A DNA stretch of 64,000 nt from Mycolicibacterium frederiksbergense (lineage in GTDB: Bacteria > Actinomycetota > Actinomycetes > Mycobacteriales > Mycobacteriaceae): NCBI RefSeq assembly GCF_012223425.1, contig NZ_CP038799.1, forward strand, positions 4,820,249-4,884,248. Reading direction: 5' to 3'. Made by a program: the position numbers and the translations under genes. This document shows positions 8,649-17,828 of this stretch, in pieces. The notes below the pieces were generated by a model. It ran no database searches and had not been told where the DNA came from. It saw only the letters and a program-made list of their open reading frames with translations. The stretch's first letter is position 1; every line of letters begins with the position of its first letter.

Positions 8649-10246
8649 GGAATCAGCTTGCCGGGGTTGAGGATTCCGGCCGGGTCCAGGGCCGCTTTGA
8701 CCGAGCGCAGGATCTCCACTCCGAGTTCGCCGATCTCGGCCTGCATCCACGGCCGGTGATCGGCGCCGACGGCGTGATGATGGGTGATGGTCGCTCCGGT
8801 GCGCACCATGGCATCGGAGGCGGCGGTCTTGGCGCGGCGCCACTGCTCGATCGGGTCGCCCTGCTGGGCGGCGACGACCGTGAAGTACAGCGACGCTCCG
8901 GTGGGGTACACATGCGAAATATGGCACATCACCAGTGCCTGTCCCAGCGATTCGGACAGCGCCGCGGTGACGGCGGCCTTGAGGGCGGGCACGTTGGACC
9001 AGTTGGTCGCGGTCTCCAGGGTTTCGCACAGCGCGCCGGCCGCCAGCAGCGAGTCCCGCAGGTACGGAGCGCCGAACCGGCCGTGTTCCCAGCCCCTGGC
9101 CGGCGCTTCGCCCAGGGAGGTGGCGCCGTGGGCCCGCAGCAGCGCGGCGGTCTCGGCGTGGCGGCTCTCGGCGTGGGCCGCAGTGCCCTCGAACGCGGTG
9201 ATCGCCAGACAGCCGCCGGTGATGGTCTGCTCGCCGATGCTCTCGGTGGTGGCCAGGTTGACGCCGGTTTCGGCCTCGTCGGACAGCCGGATCACGGTGG
9301 GGCCGGTGCCGGTCTGGATGACGGCGCGCAACGCGTCTGCGCCGGTGGCGAAATCGGGAAAGGACCAGGCCTCGTAGCGGGTGGACTCCGACACCGGGTG
9401 CACCCGGACCCGCACGCTGGTGATGATGCCGAACACGCCCTCGGATCCGACGATGAGCTGGCGCAGGTCGGGGCCGGCGGCCGAGGCCGGGGCGCGGCCC
9501 AGGTCGAGCACGCCGGCCGGTGTCACCACGCGCAGCCCGCGGACCATATCGTCGAATCTGCCGTAGCCGGCGGAATCCTGGCCCGAGGATCGGGTGGCGG
9601 CGAACCCGCCGATGGTGGCGAACTGGAAGCTCTGCGGGAAATGCCCGAGTGAAAAGCCGTGTGCGCCCAACAGTTCCTCGGCCCGGGGGCCGGTGGCTCC
9701 GGCGCCGAGTTCAGCCTCCCCGGAGACCGCGTCGATGCTGTGCAGGTCGTCCAGGCGTCGCAGGTCCAGTGAGATGACCGAGGCGAATCCGCCGCGCTCG
9801 GGATCCACACCGCCCACCACGGTGGTGCCGCCGCCGAACGGGACGACCGCGATCCGGCGCTGCGAACAGATGCGCAGCAGCTCGACGATGTCATCCTCCC
9901 CGCCGGGAAGCAGCACCGCGTCCGGGGCATCCTGCACGCCGGTGTCCTTGCGGCGCAACAGGTCCAGGGTCGACTTGCCGCCGGCGTGCAGCAGTCGGCT
10001 GGTGTCGTCGGTGCGGCAGAACTGCGCCCCGACGACCCCTTCCAGGGCCGCGCGGTCGCTGTCGGTCAGCGCCGACGGGCGCACCTGCACCTCGGTGATC
10101 GCCAGTTCGGGGGTTGTCGGGCCCTCGATGCCCAGCGCCTGCTTGAGCAGTGCCTTGATGCCGTCGGAGAGCGGCTTGGCGGCCTGCGGGTCGCCCCAGG
10201 CATTCCACTTCATCGGGGGCTGCAGGGCTACATCGGCGTGCGTCAT
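8645..10246 (-). CDS. FAD-binding oxidase, alkyl-dihydroxyacetone-phosphate-synthase-like (Rv2251-like)
   Basis: A 533-residue flavoprotein of the VAO/PCMH type. The N-terminal region has WNAWGDP; the FAD-binding loop follows (IAVVPFGGGTTVVGGV), then GQDSAGYGRFDDMV. Near the C-terminus the ITHHHAVGADHRPWM segment matches the His-rich active-site loop of alkyl-DHAP synthase, the ether-lipid enzyme that swaps an acyl for an alkyl group. The His cluster and full length support that family rather than a generic lactate oxidase. It is coupled to the lipid kinase downstream and divergent from the TetR gene only 20 bp away. Confidence 0.85.
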   Translation of the reverse strand: MTHADVALQPPMKWNAWGDPQAAKPLSDGIKALLKQALGIEGPTTPELAITEVQVRPSALTDSDRAALEGVVGAQFCRTDDTSRLLHAGGKSTLDLLRRKDTGVQDAPDAVLLPGGEDDIVELLRICSQRRIAVVPFGGGTTVVGGVDPERGGFASVISLDLRRLDDLHSIDAVSGEAELGAGATGPRAEELLGAHGFSLGHFPQSFQFATIGGFAATRSSGQDSAGYGRFDDMVRGLRVVTPAGVLDLGRAPASAAGPDLRQLIVGSEGVFGIITSVRVRVHPVSESTRYEAWSFPDFATGADALRAVIQTGTGPTVIRLSDEAETGVNLATTESIGEQTITGGCLAITAFEGTAAHAESRHAETAALLRAHGATSLGEAPARGWEHGRFGAPYLRDSLLAAGALCETLETATNWSNVPALKAAVTAALSESLGQALVMCHISHVYPTGASLYFTVVAAQQGDPIEQWRRAKTAASDAMVRTGATITHHHAVGADHRPWMQAEIGELGVEILRSVKAALDPAGILNPGKLIP

Positions 10247-10248
10247 GC

Positions 10249-10261
10249 GTTACAGTATTAC
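10249..10261. promoter_or_regulatory. Putative TetR operator between divergent genes
   Basis: GTTACAGTATTAC is an imperfect palindrome (GTnAnAnTnTnAC). It fills the 20-bp gap between the flavoenzyme and TetR start codons. It contains TANNNT boxes on both strands (TACAGT and TACTGT), the latter at -11 to -6 of the flavoenzyme ATG. A repressor here would block both promoters. Confidence 0.5.
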
Positions 10262-10266
10262 ACATC

Positions 10267-10863
10267 ATGTCAATCAGTAACGATGAGGCTCAAGCCGATG
10301 AGGGCGACGTTTCGGTAGCCGCTCGGATCCTCGACGCCGCCGCCGCCTGCGTGCTCGCCTACGGCATCGACCGCGTCACGCTCGCCGAAATCGCCCGCCG
10401 CGCCGGCGTCAGCCGCCCGACCGTGTACCGGCGCTGGCCGGACACCCCGTCGATCCTGGCCGCGCTGCTCACGTCCCGGGTCACCCGCGTGCTCGACGAT
10501 GCCGGTGACCGCGAGATCGGCCGGGAGGCGCTGGTGGCCCGGATCGTCGCGGTCGCCGAACGGCTGCAGCACGACGAGATCGTGATGTCGGTGCTGCACA
10601 GTGCCCCCGAACTGGCGATGGTCTACATCGCCGAACGGCTGGGCACCAGCCAGCAGATCCTCATCGATGCCACCGCCGCCCAGATCGCACTGGCGCAGCA
10701 GCACGGCAGCGTGCGCGCCGGCGATCCGCGCCGGCTGGCAGCGATGTGCCTGCTCATCACCCAGTCGACCGTGCAGTCTGCGCAGATGGTCGAGCCCATC
10801 CTCGGCTCCGCGGACCTGGCCGCCGAACTCGCCCACGCTCTGAACGGATACCTGCAGCCATGA
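10267..10863 (+). CDS. TetR-family transcriptional regulator (Rv2250c-like)
   Basis: A 198-residue regulator. Residues about 18-65 form the TetR helix-turn-helix (VTLAEIARRAGVSRPTVYRRWPDT). The remaining helical half is the ligand and dimer domain, ending with a two-helix segment (MVEPILGSADLAAELAHALNGYL). Its stop overlaps the glpD start as ATGA, so it is cotranscribed with glpD. It is divergent from the flavoenzyme/lipid-kinase pair. The ligand is unknown; a lipid or glycerol intermediate would fit the neighbours. Confidence 0.9.
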   Translation: MSISNDEAQADEGDVSVAARILDAAAACVLAYGIDRVTLAEIARRAGVSRPTVYRRWPDTPSILAALLTSRVTRVLDDAGDREIGREALVARIVAVAERLQHDEIVMSVLHSAPELAMVYIAERLGTSQQILIDATAAQIALAQQHGSVRAGDPRRLAAMCLLITQSTVQSAQMVEPILGSADLAAELAHALNGYLQP

Positions 10864-12395
10864 ACCCTGCGCCCCTCAAGGACAGCGCCCTCAACCGCGA
10901 GCGCCGCGGCGCAGAGCTCGAGGCCCTGGCCGACGGCAAGCCCGTCGACGTCCTGGTGATCGGCGGCGGGATCACCGGCACCGGTATCGCCCTGGACGCG
11001 GCCACCCGCGGGCTACGTGTCGTGCTTGTCGAGAAACACGATCTGGCGTTCGGGACCAGCCGCTGGAGTTCCAAACTCGTACACGGGGGGCTGCGCTACC
11101 TGGCGACCGGCAATGTCGGCATCGCCCGCCGCAGCGCCATCGAGCGCGGAATCCTGATGACCCGCAACGCACCTCACCTGGTGTCGGCCATGCCGCAGCT
11201 GGTGCCACTGCTGCCCGGTATGAACCGCGCTTCCCGCGCCCTGGTCCGGGTCGGCTTCGTGGCCGGCGACGGGCTGCGCAGGCTGGCGGGGACCTCGGTG
11301 GCGACGCTGCCGCGATCGCGCCGGATCGATGCCGCCCGCGCGGTGCAACTGGCGCCGACGGTACGCCGCGACGGACTCGACGGCGCCTTCCTGGCCTACG
11401 ACGGTCAGCTGATCGACGATGCCCGGCTGGTCACCGCCGTGGCCCGCACCGCCGCGCAGCACGGAGCCACCGTGCTGACCCGGGTGTCCGCGCAGGCCGC
11501 ACAGGGCGATTCGGTTCACCTCGTCGACGAGCTCACCGGTGATTCCGTGGACGTGCGCGCCCGTGCGGTGATCAATGCCTCCGGTGTATGGGCGGGGGAG
11601 GTGGACCCGTCGATCAGGCTGCGGCCCAGCCGCGGCACCCACCTGGTCTTCGACGCCGCCGCATTCGGTAATCCCACTGCGGCCCTGACGATTCCGATCC
11701 CCGGGGAATTGAACCGGTTCGTCTTCGCGATGCCCGAGCAGCTGGGCCGGGTCTATCTCGGGCTCACCGACGAGGATGCGCCCGGACCCATTCCCGATGT
11801 GCCGCAACCCACTCCGGCCGAGGTGTCGTTCCTGCTCGACACCGTCAACACGGCCCTGGACACCGCGCTGACCCAGTCCGACGTGCGCGGGTCCTACGCC
11901 GGGCTGCGCCCACTGATCGAATCCGGCGGGCACACCGCCGATGTGTCCCGGGAACACGCGGTGACCGAGTCACCCAACGGCGTGATCAGCGTGATCGGCG
12001 GCAAGCTCACCGAATACCGCTACATGGCCGAGGACGTGCTGGACCGGGCGGTGGCGCTGCGTGGGCTGGCGTCCGGGCGGTGCCGCACCCGTAACCTGCC
12101 GCTGGTCGGTGCACCGGCCAACCCGGTCGCCACGCTCCGGGAGTCGGTGGAGATGCCGTCCTCGCTGGTGGCCCGCTACGGTGCGGAGGCACCGAATGTG
12201 ATCGCCCGGGCCACCTGCGACCGGCCGGCGGAGCGGGTCGCCGAGGGAATCGACGTCCTGCGTGCCGAGTTCGAGTACGCCGTGAGCCACGAGGGCGCGC
12301 TGACCGCCGAGGACATCCTGGACCGGCGCACCCGCATCGGCCTGGTGGCCGCCGATCGTGAGCGGGCCGAGACGGTGGCCGCCGAGTTCGTCTGA
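10860..12395 (+). CDS. glpD1: Glycerol-3-phosphate dehydrogenase GlpD1 (Rv2249c-like)
   Basis: A 511-residue FAD-dependent dehydrogenase that oxidises glycerol-3-phosphate to DHAP and feeds electrons to the membrane quinone pool. The N-terminal dinucleotide fold is clear (VDVLVIGGGITGTG), followed by the family signature FGTSRWSSKLVHGGLRYL. A second signature, VIGGKLTEYRYMAEDVLD, is near residue 385, and the C-terminal helical domain is present. The ATG at 10860 overlaps the TetR stop. The DHAP product links it chemically to the alkyl-DHAP-synthase-like neighbour. Confidence 0.92.
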   Translation: MNPAPLKDSALNRERRGAELEALADGKPVDVLVIGGGITGTGIALDAATRGLRVVLVEKHDLAFGTSRWSSKLVHGGLRYLATGNVGIARRSAIERGILMTRNAPHLVSAMPQLVPLLPGMNRASRALVRVGFVAGDGLRRLAGTSVATLPRSRRIDAARAVQLAPTVRRDGLDGAFLAYDGQLIDDARLVTAVARTAAQHGATVLTRVSAQAAQGDSVHLVDELTGDSVDVRARAVINASGVWAGEVDPSIRLRPSRGTHLVFDAAAFGNPTAALTIPIPGELNRFVFAMPEQLGRVYLGLTDEDAPGPIPDVPQPTPAEVSFLLDTVNTALDTALTQSDVRGSYAGLRPLIESGGHTADVSREHAVTESPNGVISVIGGKLTEYRYMAEDVLDRAVALRGLASGRCRTRNLPLVGAPANPVATLRESVEMPSSLVARYGAEAPNVIARATCDRPAERVAEGIDVLRAEFEYAVSHEGALTAEDILDRRTRIGLVAADRERAETVAAEFV

Positions 12396-12406
12396 AACGC
12401 CGAATT

Positions 12407-12451
12407 GCCAGTTATCACACGACTTTTCGATGAAAGTGTGCGATAACTGGC
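12407..12451. terminator. Hairpin between convergent glpD1 and accD6
   Basis: Arms 12407-12420 and 12438-12451 pair over 13 of 14 positions (GCCAGTTATC...GATAACTGGC) around a 17-base loop. There is no T-run on either side. It is a plausible bidirectional terminator or a palindromic repeat element. Confidence 0.5.
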
Positions 12452-12469
12452 CACTCGGGCGTCGAAAGG

Positions 12470-13891
12470 TTACAGCGGGATGTTCTTGTGGCGACCGCGC
12501 CGTGCGGGCGCCTCGGCCAGGGCCTGGGTGATCACGCTGCGAGTGTGGGCGGGATCGATCTTGGCGTCGACCACGCCGATGTCGATGGCGCTGTCCACGC
12601 CACCGGCGATCCGCTCGTGCTCGGCGGCCAGTTCCTCGTGCAGGGCGTCGCGCTCGTGATCGGCGGCGGCGGCCAGCTTGCGCTTGTGCAGGATGCCCAC
12701 CGCGGCCTTGGCGCCCATTACGGCGACCTCGGCGTCCGGCCAGGCGAAGACCTTGGTGGCGCCCAGCGAGCGCGAGTTCATCGCGATGTAGGCGCCGCCG
12801 TAGATCTTGCGGGTGACCAGCGTGACGCGCGGAACGGTGGCCTCACCGAACGCGTGCAGCAGCTTGGCGCCGCGGCGCACGACGCCGCCCCACTCCTGGT
12901 CCACACCGGGCAGGTAACCCGGGACGTCCACGACGACGACGAGCGGGATGCCGAAGGCATCACACAGGCGCACGAAACGCGCCGACTTCTCTGCACTTTC
13001 GGAGTTCAGGCAGCCGCCCAGGCGCAGCGGGTTGTTGGCGATGACGCCGACGGTGCGACCGGCCAGCCGGCCCAGGCCGACCACGATGGACGGGGCCCAG
13101 CGGGACTGGAACTCCTCGAAGTGGGAATCCTTGTCCAGCAACGCTTCGACGATCGGGTGCACGTCGTAGGCGCGCCGCGCGGAGGCGGGCATCAGGGCCT
13201 TGAGGTCGGTATCGCCGGCCTCGGCCTTGGCGCGGTCGAAATGGCCCTGCTGGCAGAAGAATCCGACGAGGCGACGGCCGCGCTCGTAGGCGTCGAGCTC
13301 ATCATCGGCGACGATATGGCAGACACCGGACTTCTTGTGGTGGGCTTCCGGGCCGCCGAGGGACACCATGTCGACGTCCTCGCCGGTCACGCTGCGCACC
13401 ACATCGGGTCCGGTGACGAACACCTTGCTGTCCGGCGCCATCACGATGACGTCGGTCAGCGCCGGACCGTAGGCGGCGCCACCGGCGGCGAAGCCGACGA
13501 CCACCGAGATCTGCGGGACATACCCGGAGGCACGGATCATCGCCTCGAAGACCAGGCCCACCGCGTGCAGGGCCTTGACACCCTCGGCCAGGCGCGCGCC
13601 CCCGGAATGCCAGATGCCGACGATCGGGCTCTGCTCCTCGATGGCGAGGTCGTAGGCGTTGACGATGTGCGCGCAACCCTCGACGCCCATCGCGCCACCC
13701 ATGACGGTGCCGTCGGTGCAGAACGCGACGGTCTTCACCCCGTTGACGGTGCCCGAGGCGGCGAGCACACCGGACTTGTCACGCTCGTGCAGCACCGTCA
13801 CGCTGCCGTCGTCGAAGAACGTCTTCAGCCGGAGCAGTGGGTCGCGCGGGTCGAGCGACTCAGCTGCTGCTTCGGGAGCCATCGTGGTCAT
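12470..13891 (-). CDS. accD6: Acyl-CoA carboxylase carboxyltransferase subunit AccD6
   Basis: A 473-residue carboxyltransferase beta subunit, practically the length of M. tuberculosis AccD6. With the biotinylated AccA3 subunit it makes malonyl-CoA for FAS-II. Both crotonase-like halves are visible: IVGIWHSGGARLAEG with VVVGFAAGGAAYGPAL in the first, and VVDVPGYLPGVDQEWGGVVRRGAKLL with TRKIYGGAYIAMNS in the second. It is the last gene of the FAS-II operon, 53 bp after kasB. Its stop faces glpD1 across a hairpin. Confidence 0.95.
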   Translation of the reverse strand: MTTMAPEAAAESLDPRDPLLRLKTFFDDGSVTVLHERDKSGVLAASGTVNGVKTVAFCTDGTVMGGAMGVEGCAHIVNAYDLAIEEQSPIVGIWHSGGARLAEGVKALHAVGLVFEAMIRASGYVPQISVVVGFAAGGAAYGPALTDVIVMAPDSKVFVTGPDVVRSVTGEDVDMVSLGGPEAHHKKSGVCHIVADDELDAYERGRRLVGFFCQQGHFDRAKAEAGDTDLKALMPASARRAYDVHPIVEALLDKDSHFEEFQSRWAPSIVVGLGRLAGRTVGVIANNPLRLGGCLNSESAEKSARFVRLCDAFGIPLVVVVDVPGYLPGVDQEWGGVVRRGAKLLHAFGEATVPRVTLVTRKIYGGAYIAMNSRSLGATKVFAWPDAEVAVMGAKAAVGILHKRKLAAAADHERDALHEELAAEHERIAGGVDSAIDIGVVDAKIDPAHTRSVITQALAEAPARRGRHKNIPL

Positions 13892-13944
13892 CCAGTCCTC
13901 CTGGTTACGCGTCGGAATGGTGACCGGCGCCTTCGGTACTTCTG

Positions 13945-15210
13945 TCAGTACTTTCCGAAGGTGAGCGCCACATTGTGCCCACCGAATCCGAACGAGTTGT
14001 TGATCGCGTACTTGTAGTCACCGGTACGGGGCTCGCCAGCCACCACGTCCAGGTCGATCTCGGGATCCAGATTCTTAAGGTTAAGCGTTGGGGGGACGAT
14101 CCCGTCACGCAAGGCGAACACTGTGAGAATGGACTCCACCGCGCCGACGGCGCCCACGGAGTGGCCCAGCGCCGATTTCGGTGCGTACACCGCGGGCTTG
14201 TGGCCCTTCATCGCATTGTTGATGGCCACACCCTCGGCGACGTCGCCGACGCTGGTGCCCGTCGCGTGCGCGTTGATGTGGTCGATATCGCTCGGCTGCA
14301 GGCCCGCGAGCTGGATGGACCGCGACATCGCGTGGCCGGCCTGCTCGCCGTTGGGATCGGGCGCCACGATGTGGAAGCCGTCCGAGGTGACGCTGGCACC
14401 CATGATGCGGGCCAGGATGTTGGCGCCGCGGGCCTTGGCGTGCTCCTCGGTCTCGATGACCATCATGGCGCCGCCCTCGCCGAACACGAAACCGTTGCGG
14501 TCCCGGTCGAACGGCCGGCAGGCACCGGCCGGGTCGTCGTTGGTGTTGGAGAGCACGATGCGCATCTGGGCGAAGCCCGCGATCGGCACCGCTTCGATCT
14601 TCGTCTCGACGCCGCCGCAGATGGCGATATCGGCCTCGCCGAACACGATGTTGCGCCAGGCGTTGGCGATACCTTCCGAACCCGACGCGCACGCCGAGAT
14701 CACGGTGGTGACACCGGCTTTGGCCTTGCGCTCCAGGCCGACGGCAGCGGCCGCGCCGTTGGGCATGTACATCTGCACCACGAGCGGCGAGACCGCGCGC
14801 AGGCCCTTGGCCCGCATGCCGTCGTAGGCGAAGACGAGTTCCTCGGCCGATCCCAGGCCGGTGCCGATGGAGACCATCAGCCGCTTGGGATCGACCTCGG
14901 GGGAGCCTGCGTTCTCCCATACCCGACGGCCGATGACCGTCGACATCTTCTGCAGGTATGACAGGCGACGCAGTTCGACCCTGGTCAGCTCGCTGTCGAA
15001 GTCCTCGAGCAGATGGCCGCCGATGCGCACCGGCAGGTCGTACATCTCGATGAAATCGTCTTCGAGTGTCCGGATGCCGCTTTCACCCGCCAGCAGCTTC
15101 TTCCACGTCGTATCGGCGTCGGTCGCCAACGCGGTCGTCATGGCAACGCCAGTGACGACCACGTTGGGAAGACCGTTCCCCGTAGAGAGCCCAGTCACGC
15201 TGTTCCCCAC
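13945..15210 (-). CDS. kasB: Beta-ketoacyl-ACP synthase KasB
   Basis: A 421-residue condensing enzyme that extends meromycolate chains to full length on AcpM in FAS-II. The Cys-His-His triad is complete: Cys174 (ISACASG), His315 (HINAHATGTS) and His350 (KSALGHSVGAVG). Compared with KasA it carries an extra N-terminal segment of about a dozen residues, as KasB does. It sits 42 bp after kasA in the operon and shares the NNSFGFGGHN end motif. Confidence 0.95.
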   Translation of the reverse strand: MGNSVTGLSTGNGLPNVVVTGVAMTTALATDADTTWKKLLAGESGIRTLEDDFIEMYDLPVRIGGHLLEDFDSELTRVELRRLSYLQKMSTVIGRRVWENAGSPEVDPKRLMVSIGTGLGSAEELVFAYDGMRAKGLRAVSPLVVQMYMPNGAAAAVGLERKAKAGVTTVISACASGSEGIANAWRNIVFGEADIAICGGVETKIEAVPIAGFAQMRIVLSNTNDDPAGACRPFDRDRNGFVFGEGGAMMVIETEEHAKARGANILARIMGASVTSDGFHIVAPDPNGEQAGHAMSRSIQLAGLQPSDIDHINAHATGTSVGDVAEGVAINNAMKGHKPAVYAPKSALGHSVGAVGAVESILTVFALRDGIVPPTLNLKNLDPEIDLDVVAGEPRTGDYKYAINNSFGFGGHNVALTFGKY

Positions 15211-15252
15211 CTCTTTACTGCCGCATTGCTTGGAGGACTCTCCCCTGAATCC

Positions 15253-16503
15253 TCAGTAACGTCCGAACGCCAATGCCACATTGTGGCCACCGAAACCGAA
15301 CGAGTTGTTGATGGCGTACTGGTAGTCGCCATAACGAGGCTCGCCCGCAACAACATCGAGATCGATCTCAGGATCGGGGGTCTCGTAGTTGAGGGTCGGC
15401 GGGATGACACCGTCACGCAGTGCCAGCACGGTCAGGATCGACTCGAGGGCGCCGACGGCACCGATCGAGTGGCCCAGCGCCGACTTGGGCGCGTACACCG
15501 CGGCATGACCGACTCCGGCGACGCGCAGCGCATTGGCCTCTGCGGTGTCACCGATGGGGGTTGCCGTGGCGTGTGCGTTGACGTGGCTGATGTCCGAGGG
15601 GGACAGCCCCGCCGTCTCCATCGCGCGCTTCATCGCGTGGCCGGCCCGAAGACCGTCCGGCGCCGGCGCCACCATGTGGAAGGCGTCCGACGAGATGCCG
15701 GCACCCATGAGACGGGCCAGCGGCTTGGCGCCGCGAGCCTTGGCGTGCTCCTCGGTCTCGATGATCATCATCGCCCCGGCCTCGCCGAAGACGAAGCCGT
15801 CACGGTTCTTGTCGAACGGTCGCGACGCCCCCTCCGGGTCGTCGTTCTTGGTCGACATGGCCCGCATCATCGAGAACGCCGCGATGGGCAGTGCCTCGAT
15901 CATGCCTTCCACGCCACCACAGACCGCGATATCGGCATCGCCCATGACGATCTGACGCCATGCGTGCGCGATGGCCTCCGAACCGGACGAACACGCCGAC
16001 ACCGGGGTGATGACCCCGGCGCGGGCGCCGAGTTCGAGACCGACGACGGCGGCGGCACCGTTGGGCATGACCATCTGAACGGCGAGCGGGGACACCTTGC
16101 GGGGCCCGCCCTCGTTCATCGCGTCATACATCTCGACGATCTTCTCGCCGCCACCGAGGCCGGTGCCGATCACGACCGAGAAACGGTCGGGATCGACCTC
16201 GGGCTTACCGGCGGATTCCCACAGTTGATTGCCGACGTACTTCGACATGCGCTGGACGTACGACATGCGTCGCAGTTCCAGGCGGGACATCAGCGGATCG
16301 AGGGGCTCCGCGAGGTGCCCGCCGATCTTCACGTTCAGATCCCACTTGCCCACGAAGTCGTCTTCGAGGACGCGAATGCCACTCTCGCCCGCCAGCAGAC
16401 CCTTCCACGTGCTCTCGATGTCCGGCGCGAGCGCAGTGGTCGCCGTGACGGCGGTCACGACGACGTTGGGGAAACCGCCATTAGCAGTGGAAGGACGTGT
16501 CAC
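15253..16503 (-). CDS. kasA: Beta-ketoacyl-ACP synthase KasA
   Basis: A 416-residue FAS-II elongating condensing enzyme, exactly the length of M. tuberculosis KasA, an essential enzyme of mycolate synthesis and target of thiolactomycin. The catalytic residues fall at the known numbers: Cys171 (PVSACSSGS), His311 (HVNAHATAT), Lys340 and His345 (KSALGHSIG). The GTG start overlaps the acpM stop as GTGA, giving translational coupling. Confidence 0.97.
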   Translation of the reverse strand: MTRPSTANGGFPNVVVTAVTATTALAPDIESTWKGLLAGESGIRVLEDDFVGKWDLNVKIGGHLAEPLDPLMSRLELRRMSYVQRMSKYVGNQLWESAGKPEVDPDRFSVVIGTGLGGGEKIVEMYDAMNEGGPRKVSPLAVQMVMPNGAAAVVGLELGARAGVITPVSACSSGSEAIAHAWRQIVMGDADIAVCGGVEGMIEALPIAAFSMMRAMSTKNDDPEGASRPFDKNRDGFVFGEAGAMMIIETEEHAKARGAKPLARLMGAGISSDAFHMVAPAPDGLRAGHAMKRAMETAGLSPSDISHVNAHATATPIGDTAEANALRVAGVGHAAVYAPKSALGHSIGAVGALESILTVLALRDGVIPPTLNYETPDPEIDLDVVAGEPRYGDYQYAINNSFGFGGHNVALAFGRY

Positions 16504-16790
16504 TGTGCGAACTTCTCGCGCAGTGCGGCGGCGGCCTCGGGGTTCTCTTCTTCGAGCTTCTGGATGTAGGAGACGACGTCACCGACGGTGCGCAGGCCGG
16601 CCAGATCCTCATCGGGGATCTTCACGCCGTACTTGTCCTCGGTCTGCACCGCGATCTCGACCATCGACAGCGAGTCGATGTCCAGGTCGTCGACGAAGGA
16701 CTTCTCCATCGTGACCTCGGACGGCTCGATGCCGGTGACCTCTTCGATGATCTCGGCGAGACCGGCGATGATTTCTTCTTGGTTGGCCAC
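16500..16790 (-). CDS. acpM: Meromycolate extension acyl carrier protein AcpM
   Basis: A 96-residue acidic acyl carrier protein. Ser40 in DIDSLSM is the 4'-phosphopantetheine attachment site. It carries growing meromycolate chains between the FAS-II enzymes. The M. tuberculosis protein is 115 residues with a longer flexible C-terminal tail; here the tail after the fourth helix is short (EENPEAAAALREKFAQ). The ATG follows a strong GAAGGAG ribosome site. It overlaps kasA and lies 72 bp after fabD. Confidence 0.96.
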   Translation of the reverse strand: MANQEEIIAGLAEIIEEVTGIEPSEVTMEKSFVDDLDIDSLSMVEIAVQTEDKYGVKIPDEDLAGLRTVGDVVSYIQKLEEENPEAAAALREKFAQ

Positions 16791-16811
16791 AATGGCTCCT
16801 TCTTGTTACGG

Positions 16812-16830
16812 CACTCCGGCTGTCGGAGTG
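16812..16830 (-). promoter_or_regulatory. Small hairpin between fabD and acpM
   Basis: CACTCCG and CGGAGTG (7-bp arms, 5-base loop) lie in the 72-bp gap between fabD and acpM. With no T-run it is not a strong terminator. It could mark an RNA processing or stability site that lets acpM be made in excess over fabD. Confidence 0.35.
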
Positions 16831-16862
16831 AGGTTGAACGTCTTTATCGGTGTTACCCGGAC

Positions 16863-17786
16863 TCAGAGCTCGGCGAGTCCGTCCAGGTCTGACGGGGCCT
16901 TCACCGCATGTGTCGGTGTGCCCTTCAGTTCTCGTTTGGCGATGCCGACCAGGGTTCCCGCGGGCGGGAACTCCACGATGGCCGTCACCTCCAGGCCGCG
17001 CAGCGTCTCGTTGCACAGATCCCAGCGCACCGGCCGGGTCATCTGGGCGACGAGCTTGGTCATCGCGTCCGCCGCCGATTCGACGGGCTTGCCGTCGGCG
17101 TTGGACAGCAGTGTCGCGGTGGGCTCGTTGGTGGCCACGGTGGCGGCCGCCGCGGCATAGCCCTCGGCGGCGGGGGCCATGTAGTGGGTGTGGAACGCCC
17201 CGGCGGTGGCCAGCACGCGGACCCGGGCCTTGGCCGGCGGATCCTCGGCGAGCTTCTCCAGCGCCGCGACCGCTCCGGCGGCGACGATCTGGCCGGCGGC
17301 ATTGCGGTTGGCCGGGATGAGATCGAGGGACTCCAGGCGGGCCAGCACCTCGGCCTCGTCACCACCGAGCACGGCGGCCATGCCGGTCGGCTCCAGTGCG
17401 CAGGCCTTGGCCATCTCCGCACCGCGGGTGGCGGCCAGCTTCACCGCGTCATCGGCGGAGATGACCCCGGCGATGGCGTAGGCCGCGATCTCGCCGACCG
17501 AATGTCCGGCCACGGCGGCGGACTTGCCGCTGATCAGGCCGCGCTTGGTCAATTCTTCGTGTGCCAGCAGGGTGGCGGCCACCACGAGCGGCTGGGTCAC
17601 CGCGGTATCGGTGATCTCCTCGGCGGTAGCGGTGGTGCCCAGGCGGGCCAGATCCAGCCCGCTGATCTCCGACCACACGCTCAGCCGGTCGACCGCCCCG
17701 GGCAGCTCCAACCACGAGGTGAGCATGCCGGGGGTCTGCGAGCCCTGTCCGGGCGCAAGCAGGGCAAGCACATTCTTTTGGGGCAC
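16863..17786 (-). CDS. fabD: Malonyl-CoA:ACP transacylase FabD
   Basis: A 307-residue transacylase that loads malonyl groups from CoA onto AcpM. The nucleophile is Ser96 in the GHSVGE elbow, with the substrate loop LLAPGQGSQTPGM at residues 9-21. The His of AFHTHYM (199 or 201) completes the active site. It is the first gene of the FAS-II operon and starts with GTG. Its promoter region holds the palindrome attributed to MabR, ending about 65 bp upstream of the start. Confidence 0.95.
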   Translation of the reverse strand: MPQKNVLALLAPGQGSQTPGMLTSWLELPGAVDRLSVWSEISGLDLARLGTTATAEEITDTAVTQPLVVAATLLAHEELTKRGLISGKSAAVAGHSVGEIAAYAIAGVISADDAVKLAATRGAEMAKACALEPTGMAAVLGGDEAEVLARLESLDLIPANRNAAGQIVAAGAVAALEKLAEDPPAKARVRVLATAGAFHTHYMAPAAEGYAAAAATVATNEPTATLLSNADGKPVESAADAMTKLVAQMTRPVRWDLCNETLRGLEVTAIVEFPPAGTLVGIAKRELKGTPTHAVKAPSDLDGLAEL

Positions 17787-17828
17787 GGATTAAGAAAACA
17801 CTGTGAGAGGCCCATAGTGCGGTGTAAG

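Noticed and set aside
8649..9029. N-terminal extension of the lipid kinase frame
   Set aside because: The extra 127 codons are a shadow of the flavoenzyme gene; the GTG at 8648 starts the conserved VIKRVTVLTNPASG.
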